A program made the translations under genes and the position numbers. Source: Symbiodinium natans (lineage: Eukaryota > Sar > Dinophyceae > Suessiales > Symbiodiniaceae). From it: a stretch of DNA of 62,500 nucleotides. Below, piece after piece: positions 55,987-62,500 of the stretch (its first letter is position 1; each line of letters begins with the position of its first letter). Below the pieces are notes generated by a model. That model had not been told where the DNA came from, searched no databases, and worked only from the letters and a program-made list of their open reading frames with translations. The stretch spans positions 65,001-127,500 of the forward strand of contig CAJNDS010000824.1 of NCBI GenBank assembly GCA_905221605.1. Direction: 5' to 3'.

Positions 55987-57936
55987 ATGGCGGCTGCGGA
56001 AGCCTCCGAGCCCACGGAGTCGGTCCCGGAGAGGGACGGCGACGAGGCCGACGAAGAGGCCGGGCCGAAACAGCCTTGGGGGTTCCTGGGTGTTTGGGCT
56101 CTTGGGTTTCGGGTTTCGGGTTTATGGAGTTTAGGGTTTGGGGTTTGTCAGGTCTTGTGAAGACTTTAAGATTGAGGAAGATTGCTTGGTGGTTTTTTGG
56201 GCTTTCAGGGATTAGCTTTGGGGGGTGGAGTTCAGGGGTTTAAGACTTACGGGTTCGCTGTTGTAGGGCTTCGAGCTGTGCAATGTACGCTTGCAAATGC
56301 AATCTTCTCCATCCCCGGGTCCTGCGTCTTAGTGGGTTTTGGTTCATGTTCTGAGGCCTCGAGGTGTGATATTGTTTGGGACATTCCGAGATTTTGGTCG
56401 TTTCATGCTCCAGGGGGGACAGGGCAACCGAGGACAATGCCGAAGTCAGTGAAGAGGCAGAGGACCAGGACAGAAGATCATGAACTCTGCAAGCCACAGT
56501 CAGTTTCATGATAAGATGTGCACGTCTTGCATACAAAATGTCGCGGCAAAAGTGCTTGCCCCCCGTTTTGATTCACAAGGTTGCCCGAACTGGTTGCCGA
56601 ATACGGTTCCTCTGAAATGCAAGGGCGTAAGGTAAGACTTGCCGATCGAAGTCCGCAGGTCTTTGATCATCGCGCAAGCCCGACATATCTTGCAGCCTCC
56701 ATCCAAGGCATAAGCACCAAACCCGCAACCTAAAGTGTCAGCCTGGGGAGCCATGGGACGAGTGCCAGCCGTTCAACAGACTTTGTTGGCAGAGACTTGC
56801 AGGTGAGCTCCGTGTCAAGTCCCTCAACGCTCAGCCGCTCAGCCCCAAACCCAAACGAAAGCATTATGTCCTCAACCGGCTACACCTCAACCCTAAACCC
56901 TAAACCCTAAACCCTGAACCCTGAACCCTAAACCCTAAACCTGCCTTGCCAAAAAGGAGCAGGGAGCCGGCTCCCGAAAAGCCCTGAAACGCCCTGTGGC
57001 GGAGGAGTGGAGGAGTGTTGTGTCCAGGGTTTAGGGTTGAGGGTTGAGGGTTGAGGGTTGAGGGTTTAGGGCTTAGGGCTTAGGGCGTAGGGTTGTAGTT
57101 CCACAACTTCACGGTATTCGGGTTTGGGGCTGTTCTGGATCCCTACATGGCTTCAGGGCTCGCATCTGATCTGACTTTAGCTGGCCTTCGGTACGGGGTG
57201 GTTCGACATGGCTCAAGAGTCCCGGGTTGCAGTTGAAACCCGCCAAGCACTCTTCTGAATCTTCAGCTCTTGAGCCCATTAATGCACTCACCTTGGGATG
57301 TTCCCCCTTATACTAAGAGTCCTCAATAGGGATGATAGTGCCCCCTACACAAGGCATCCCTCAAGAAGGACTGTTAGTATAGCGGGGAAACCTCCCACCA
57401 CGCTCACCTTATTTTCGAGTCACAGGGTAGGAAGTTCAGTGTCGCAGACGGGGAGCTCATGGATCCATGCTCATATTCGCAGAAGGTGCCTTCGGTTGAA
57501 GTACAAGGGGTCGTATTGCACTGCACCCATGTTAGGTGGTTCCGGCAACGTTGGTTTCAGGAGTTTGGTGCTTTTTTGCACTGCTCCTAAGCACTAAAGA
57601 TCCCTGAGTTCCAGACTGCCCCCTAAGCCGGTGCGATTCCGAGGCAAGCTGAAGCAAGAGCAGAAAGCTGAGTGGAAGCAGAGCTGATTTAGGGGTCTAA
57701 GAAGCTTCGGGTTGAGGCTTCCGGTGTGAGAGAGAGAGAGAGAGAGAGACAGGCGCAGGGTCCGTCCCTATGCCCCTAAGCAAAGCAAAGCAAAGAGAGC
57801 ATGGTCTCCATCAGCATCAGTGATGAGCCGGCGCGATCTTCTAAGATGCAGGTGTTCTTTCTTTGGTTTCTTGCAGGTTGGGAGCTTCCCTTTGCCTGAG
57901 CCTCTGTTGCGAGCTGTTGGGGACTCGAAACCTTAG
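55987..57936 (+). CDS. Unknown plus-strand gene with acidic N terminus
   Basis: The first exon starts at an ATG at 55987 and reads MAAAEASEPTESVPERDGDE, followed by more Glu/Asp, to a donor near 56080. An internal exon 57426-57535 reads GRKFSVADGELMDPCSYSQK, then VPSVEVQGVVLHCTHV, ending at AG/GTGG. The last exon 57877-57936, after the excellent acceptor TTGGTTTCTTGCAG, reads VGSFPLPEPLLRAVGDSKP and stop TAG. Other exons must lie between. Assigning all three to one gene is inference from strand and order. No family recognised. It marks the switch from minus- to plus-strand genes. Confidence 0.5.
56506..56754 (-). CDS. Possible antisense open frame with CxxCxxC
   Basis: An 82-codon minus-strand frame starts at an ATG and reads MAPQADTLGCGFGAYALDGG, then CKICRAC. 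The composition is protein-like, but it lies antisense within the plus-strand gene region and has no family match. Confidence 0.25.
   Translation of the reverse strand: MAPQADTLGCGFGAYALDGGCKICRACAMIKDLRTSIGKSYLTPLHFRGTVFGNQFGQPCESKRGASTFAATFCMQDVHILS
56885..56942 (-). repeat. CCCTAAA array
   Basis: Seven to eight heptamers; followed at 57025-57095 by TTGAGGG/TTTAGGG in the opposite orientation. Confidence 0.9.
57025..57095 (+). repeat. TTGAGGG/TTTAGGG array
   Basis: Nine or so heptamers with a run of four TTGAGGG. Confidence 0.9.
57295..57396. mobile_element. Short inverted-repeat element, copy 3
   Basis: Left end GGGATGTTCCCCCTTATACT, right end AGTATAGCGGGGAAACCTCCC read as complement GGGAGGTTTCCCCGCTATAC. 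The paired ends extend about 30 bases through TACTAA(G/C)AGTCCT. It sits 29 bases upstream of the exon at 57426. Confidence 0.75.
57730..57750. repeat. GA microsatellite
   Basis: Ten GA units. Confidence 0.95.
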
Positions 57937-57999
57937 CCTGCTGGAGAACAGAGGAAACCCTTGGTCACGGGTCTGAACCCAGTTGTGCCCACTGCTCAG

Positions 58000-58472
58000 G
58001 AAGGCGGCTCAGAAGGCAAAGAGGAAGCAGCCCTTTGACTTCAGATGGTTCGGAACCCTTTCTCTTTCGGGTTCCAAGATGTCGGTTCTCGGAAAGGGGA
58101 TGCCTGCGGCTGAAATAGAATAAGTCCGAAAGGCCCCAGCACCCAAAGTAGAAAACTGTTTGGCTGTATCGGTTCATTGAGAGATGATTGTGTGGGATGT
58201 TTTTTGGCTAGGCTTGCAGTTGTTCCATTAGGCTCAGACATTTTTCGGGAAATCTCAACTCCTTCTCCGCCCAAACCAACCCCTTCATCTTTGACCGGGT
58301 GGGTGGGCCGTTTTGGGGGCTTAGGCCTCGGGCTTTCGGCGCAGCTTGTGTTATCACCTAGAGTCACCGAAACCCTGAAATCCGAACCCCCCAAACCCCA
58401 AGCCCAAAACTCAGGAAGCAGCAGGAGAAGCGGCAGAAGCCGGGCGGCCGGCCCCCTGTCTCCCAAGCTTAG
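58000..58472 (+). CDS. Basic C-terminal exons of an unknown plus-strand gene
   Basis: An exon starting after CTCAG at 58000 reads KAAQKAKRKQPFDFRWFG. The terminal exon 58415-58472, after ACTCAG, reads KQQEKRQKPGGRPPVSQA and stop TAG. Both start in the same phase (AG/G AAG). The basic tails are ribosome- or RNA-protein-like, but no family is identified. Confidence 0.45.
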
Positions 58473-58844
58473 AGCTTAAGGTTCATTCGGGAACAGCGTT
58501 TCAAAAGTTGTCGATGCTTCGGAGGGCTTCAGAGGTCAGAGCTCAGCCATTGATCTTAATCCAAGGGTCCCCAGCGCTTCTTTGCGCAACCCCCCTGAAG
58601 AAGCCCCACGAAGCATCCTTGCTGGCCCAAGCCCTGTACTCCCGAAGCCCGATGCCTGCACGCCTAAGCCCTTGTAGCACCGGAAGCTGCGCGAGCGCTC
58701 GCCTTTTTTAAAGCAGTAGTACAGGCCCTGGGTTGGAAAGCTCGCCGTGTCGGGTCAAGGTTGAGGCTTAGAGCTTCTAAGGCGATTTCGGGTTTAGGGT
58801 TCAGGGGCGAAGGATGCCCGGGCTTGGGGATTTGCCGCGTTTCA

Positions 58845-58925
58845 CTACTCTTGTATATTACTATTACTACTACTACTATTATTATGCTGAGTATTACTAC
58901 TAGTACTACTATTACTAGTATTGCT
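58845..58925. repeat. TAC/TAT trinucleotide microsatellite
   Basis: ATTACTACTA units, irregular, about 80 bases. Confidence 0.95.
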
Positions 58926-58929
58926 TGAG

Positions 58930-59470
58930 CTTGGGGCTGATATCTCAGGCGGAAGGGCCCACCTCTGAGACTTGGACGCCAGTCGGATTGTCGGGCCGAG
59001 CTTGGAACTTTTTGCTGATCTGTTGGTCATCATCTTTGGATGTGGGGACTGGGGCTCTGTGCTGGTTCTGTGCCATCAGGGCGACCCCACAAACAGAGTT
59101 CCCAGGACATAACGATCGGAAGTTCCCCAATTCTGCGCGTCCAGGCGAAGTCTAGTAGCGCAAGTGGTGGTTTTGTTCGCAGGCTCCAAGATGGGGAAGG
59201 GAGCCCCTTACCCCGACTTCTGGGGCACGTATGTTCCCAAATTTGGTAGCCCTGAGTTCCCACCCTGCCCGCTTCGTCCGTTGAGGGTTTTGTGCCCTGG
59301 AGCAGCAAGAAGAAGCGGAGGTCCCAACTCTCTTTTCGTTTTCGGCAAAGCCGTCAAAGGATATGGCCATCAAGCACGAAGATTCTGCGGTCCTGCGCAT
59401 GCTGAACAGAAATCACCACCCCTTTGCGCCTGGTGCCCTCAACCTCATCATCCCATGCCCCCCCCTCCCG
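58930..59470 (+). CDS. Unknown plus-strand gene, at least two exons
   Basis: Exon from 59183, after TTCGCAG, reads SKMGKGAPYPDFWGTYVPKF and then GSPEFPP. A second exon from 59303, after CTGGAG, reads QQEEAEVPTLFSFSAKPSK and then DMAIKHEDSAVLRMLNRNHH, PFAPGALNLII. Both are clearly protein-like. A further exon may lie at 59085-59150 (TPQTEFPGHNDRKFPN). No family recognised; an antisense frame at 58945-59130 also looks open. Confidence 0.5.
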
Positions 59471-59856
59471 GGATGGGGGGGGGGGGCAGCTGTCCATGAT
59501 TTAAACCCTAAGCCCAAATCCCAAACCTCAAGCGCTAAACCCGAAATCCAAGGAGCCTCAGCCCCGGCACAAAGCCCGGATCTGCCGAGGAGGCTATGGG
59601 ATCTGGCTGTTCTCCTTCTGTCTCTCTGTGTGTGTGTGTGTGCTCGAAAGTCTGAGTGATGGTTCCGTTGAACCGCAGGCGCTGCTTTAAACTTCTGGTG
59701 ATCGAGTGAAAAACGAGCGTCGTCACCTGTGGTGCTGTACGTCCTGGAGCGGTGCAGTTCGTCCCCCAAGCCAGATTGGTGGCACCAAAGCAAGCCCTGA
59801 CCTGCAATATGGGGTTGCTGGTATTCCGACAGTATTCCCTTGCCTTATCGTCCCTT

Positions 59857-59920
59857 TGCAAACCCTAAACCCTAAACCCTAAACCCTAAACCCTAAACCC
59901 TAAACCCTAAACCCAAAACC
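59857..59920 (-). repeat. CCCTAAA array
   Basis: Nine perfect heptamers; the TTTAGGG array at 60045-60118 faces it in the opposite orientation. Confidence 0.95.
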
Positions 59921-60044
59921 CCCAAAACCCCATTCGAATTGTTAAGGCCCCTATCGTACATGCTTCAGTCGGAAGCGCCTGCAGGTGAAGGAGGCGCGCG
60001 CTGCAAGGCTGCGGGGGCCCGCATTCTATCCGCTTTGGGGTTCG

Positions 60045-60118
60045 GGCTTACGGTTTAGGGCTTAGGGCTAGGGTTTAGGGTTTAGGGTTTGGGGTTTAGG
60101 GTTTCTGGTTTCGGGTTT
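60045..60118 (+). repeat. TTTAGGG array
   Basis: About ten heptamers with CTTAGGG, TTTGGGG and TTTCTGG variants; it ends just before a possible start codon at 60139. Confidence 0.9.
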
Positions 60119-60138
60119 AGTGGGTAGTTCTGAGGTTC

Positions 60139-61487
60139 AATGTCTAACGGCCCGCAAGATGGCAAGAACCCAACACAGCTGTCAAGGAGCTTCCTTCCGG
60201 AGCTTGACGATAACAGCAGCTGTTGCAAAAATGGATGACCCACTCCGCCACACGCCAAGCCTACAGACAGCATCCCAAAATGACATCCCTTACGGCCACG
60301 AACCTGGCATTCCTCACCGGGCGAACCTCAAGCAGTCAACCCTTTAACTTTCAACCCTCCGAAGCCCGTAGTACCAGGAAGGCTGCTGAGCTGGATGACT
60401 TCCGGGTGCGGGCGCAGAAAGGTACCACCGTGGTGATCGACCTGGCGCCCGGGCTAGTGATTGGGCCTGTCGGGTCCTTCCGGTTTGGGATGTTCGGGGG
60501 TTCAAAGGGTTCACAGGGTTCAGGAGTTTAGGGCTTAGCCGGGCTTAGCTGTTCCTGTTGTCTTGATGGTTCAATGCTTTGGGGGGGCCCTAGGGGTTTC
60601 CTCAAACCCTAACCCGAGGATTCCGTAAGCAGGCCCAGATGAGCAGGCCATTGCAACTGGAAGCCCTAAATCTGCTGGCGCCAGTTTTGTTGGACATCTG
60701 GTTACTTGTTCGTCCAAAAGCCCGTGAGTCAGGCCATCTAGAGAACTTTGCAGGCGTGGGGAGTCTCGGGCATGTCGGCCAACTTCCCAACCTCAACCCT
60801 TGAACCCTCAAACCCTAAACCCTAAACCCTAAACCCTAAACCCTAAACCCTAAACCCTAAACCCTAAACCCTAAACCCTAAACCCTAAACCCTAAACCCT
60901 AAACCCTAAACCCTAAACCCTAAACCCTAAACCCTAAACCCTAAACCCTTAGGCGCGTCTCCCTTTTTGCAAGGAATGGGAAGACTCCATGCAGCCGAAG
61001 GAGCTCAAGAGCCTGATCCAGCAGGTCTTGCACCTCAGCCCTCAAATTAGGGTTAGGGTTTCGGGTTTAGGGTTTAGGGTTTAGGGTTTGGGGTTTAGGG
61101 TTTAGGGTCTGGGGTTTAGGGCTTAGGATTACTTGGAGGTTCATGGTACTTAGTTACCAGTGATGACTGTACTGATAGCTGTACTTGTAACCATCGTGGG
61201 GCACCCAAGGGGCTTATCAGTTCACCCTCAAATAGGGATGATCGTACCCCCCGATTATGATCCTTATTAAGGACTGGTTAGTACAAGCGTTCCCAATCCC
61301 TAACCCCTAAGCCCCGAAGCCTCTTGAACCCTGCTCAACCCCCCCCAACCTCCTTCAGCCCAGGGGGACCCCGGATAAAGCAAACCTGAGGTACTGCTAC
61401 GGGGCGAACAGGCGAGCTTCCCACCCAGTTCAGCTGGTCTTCTCAGGTGTCGCGGAGGGCAGCGGCTCAGCGACCATCAGGGTTTAG
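60139..61487 (+). CDS. Unknown plus-strand gene with exons between telomere-like arrays
   Basis: A possible start exon at 60139 reads MSNGPQDGKNPTQLSRSFLP. A long exon near 60365-60500 reads RSTRKAAELDDFRVRAQKGT, then TVVIDLAPGLVIGPVGSFRF. Exon 60974-61024 (17 codons, AAG acceptor and CAG/GT donor) reads EWEDSMQPKELKSLIQQ. The terminal exon 61391-61487 reads YCYGANRRASHPVQLVFSGV, then AEGSGSATIRV, and its TAG lies in a GTTTAG unit. Joining them is inference from strand and order. No family recognised. Confidence 0.5.
60810..60950 (-). repeat. Near-perfect CCCTAAA array, about 20 copies
   Basis: The most regular telomere-type array in the window, with no substitutions over about twenty units. 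It ends 20 bases before the acceptor of the exon at 60974. Confidence 0.97.
61045..61130 (+). repeat. TTTAGGG array
   Basis: About twelve heptamers beginning 20 bases after the donor of the exon 60974-61024. Confidence 0.95.
61205..61300. mobile_element. Short inverted-repeat element, copy 4
   Basis: Left part TTATCAGTTCACCCTCAAAT then AGGGATGATCGTACCCCCC; right part AAGGACTGGTTAGTACAAGC then GTTCCCAATCCC. The order AGTCCT-AATAGGGATNAT-GTACCCC matches copy 3, but the left end has decayed. Confidence 0.6.
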
Positions 61488-61589
61488 AGGAATTGGAGTT
61501 TCGGCTTTTGGGCTTCGGATTGCCTTTGTGGTGGCACTGTGGGTGCTCAGCCTCCGTTTTTAGAGTTGGGGATTCCCCCTAAGCCCGAA

Positions 61590-61752
61590 GCCCTAAACCC
61601 TAAACCCTAAACCCTAAACCCCAAACCCTAAACCCTAAACCCTAAACCCCAAACCCCAAACCCCAAACCCTAAACCCTAAACCCTAAACCCTAAACCCTA
61701 AACCCTAAACCCTAAAACCCTAAACCCTAAACCCTAAACCCTAAACCCTCAA
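61590..61752 (-). repeat. CCCTAAA array
   Basis: About 22 heptamers including a block of four CCCCAAA variants and one CCCTAAAA. Confidence 0.97.
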
Positions 61753-62297
61753 CTCAAGGCCTAGGCGGCCCCCCCGGGCGGCGCTCAAGCCCCTCCACCT
61801 CCGTGGCGCAAGCGACCCTAAGTCGCTTAGCAGGCTCACCCACTCATTCAGCCACTGAAAACACTTGGGTGATGTCGCCATGCTTGCCAAGCGATGGGTC
61901 AAGGACGGCAGTTCTGGAAACACAGCATTATTTAATGGTTCTTGCCCATTCCGACACACAGACACATGGATTAGGACTGCTTTATATTAACGCTGCAATG
62001 TCCAACGAATGGGCGAGTTAAGACTTACGCAACCTTGCAGAATTCAGGATTGGATTGAAACCTTCAAGTGAGCCGCAGCGTAGACGCTTTACATCTCCAT
62101 CGGGACTCCGCTAGCATCTTGGAGCACCCTTTTTATAAAGTCCTGCAAAGCGTGCCCCACATATGCCAAGTTTCCGAGGCAAGACGCATGCCGGGCTCAG
62201 CAAGCAGTCCGGTTATGACAGCTGGGAGGCGCTCCGTGCATCCCAATCGCCCCCAGTAGCCTAAGCCCCCCTGGTTTTTTGGGAATCTTGGGGTACC
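61753..62297. other. Spacer with one possible minus-strand exon
   Basis: A minus-strand stretch at about 61845-61915 reads LTHRLASMATSPKCFQWLNE and ends at a GG/GTGAGC donor. It may be an exon of an unknown gene. Nothing else is recognised. Confidence 0.35.
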
Positions 62298-62372
62298 TTA
62301 TTGGGGCTCGAGGGCCTCAGGAGTTCCCAACCGCAAGTACATCCTGAAGCCCCCCCCCTCGTTGAACACCTG
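62298..62372 (-). CDS. Terminal exon of an unknown gene
   Basis: After a CCACAG acceptor the minus strand reads VFNEGGGFRMYLRLGTPEAL, EPQ and TAA. Protein-like, no family recognised. If real, gene direction switches back to minus after 61.5 kb. Confidence 0.4.
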   Translation of the reverse strand, partial: QVFNEGGGFRMYLRLGTPEALEPQ

Positions 62373-62429
62373 TGGCTTGGTACTTCGGTGGCCAGACAGG
62401 TGTAAATGAAGTGCGTTCCAGGAACTAGA

Positions 62430-62500
62430 AAGAGGAGAGCGAGAGGCGAGAGAGAGAGAGGTTTCACGCGTACAAAGCACTCGGGCGCGCCCGCGCGCGG
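62430..62500. repeat. GA-rich and GC-rich simple sequence
   Basis: GAGA repeat near 62445-62460 and a CGCGCG-rich end. Confidence 0.8.

Noticed and set aside
1-62500. Dinoflagellate spliced-leader relics (end of the conserved 22-mer, TTTTGGCTCAAG)
   Set aside because: No convincing match seen by eye on either strand; a computed search would be needed to be sure.

Overview
The window looks like nuclear DNA of a dinoflagellate. Three things say so. Protein-coding genes are split into many short exons, and a large share of the introns begin with GC instead of GT, often with the same few bases repeated at both splice junctions. Genes lie head-to-tail on one strand over tens of kilobases. Plant-type telomere heptamers (TTTAGGG/CCCTAAA) are scattered through introns and spacers. 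No spliced-leader sequence was recognised, so the assignment rests on gene structure and repeats. Chromerids and other lineages with TTTAGGG telomeres are the alternatives.

From about 2.6 to 39 kb every gene I can identify is on the minus strand. Reading from low to high coordinates these are: an inward-rectifier (KirBac/Kir-type) potassium channel (2608-4056 plus an upstream 5' part), with a duplicated copy of its first transmembrane-side exon at about 1033-1199; a few isolated exons of unknown genes; a nucleotide-sugar transporter (10877-14259); a tail-anchor exon (15830-15922); translation initiation factor eIF5 (17339-25361, more than twenty small exons); exons of two unknown genes (about 27.8-29.2 kb); a complete six-exon family-1 glycosyltransferase (30871-33218); a terminal exon of an unknown gene (34653-34796); and a class IV (SIRT6/7-like) sirtuin (about 36.2-39.0 kb). 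Exon phases were checked by hand and agree at most junctions, which is the main support for these models.

From 39 to 56 kb the sequence is poorer in recognisable genes. It holds a long purine-rich tract (41.5-42.3 kb), a plus-strand P-loop ATPase relic (42.7-43.5 kb), an AT-rich lysine-rich minus-strand exon (45.7-46.1 kb) and a 1.56-kb tandem duplication (52.2-55.35 kb). From 55,987 to 61,487 the convincing exons switch to the plus strand and belong to about four unknown genes. A minus-strand terminal exon follows at 62.3 kb.

The identified products are ordinary housekeeping or membrane functions: translation start-site selection, sugar-nucleotide import into the Golgi or ER, glycosyl transfer, NAD-dependent deacylation and potassium conductance. 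They share no pathway. What unites the window is genome architecture: one-way gene order, tiny exons, GC-AG introns and telomere-like arrays inside introns. A small inverted-repeat element family (four copies) appears to be a non-autonomous transposon.
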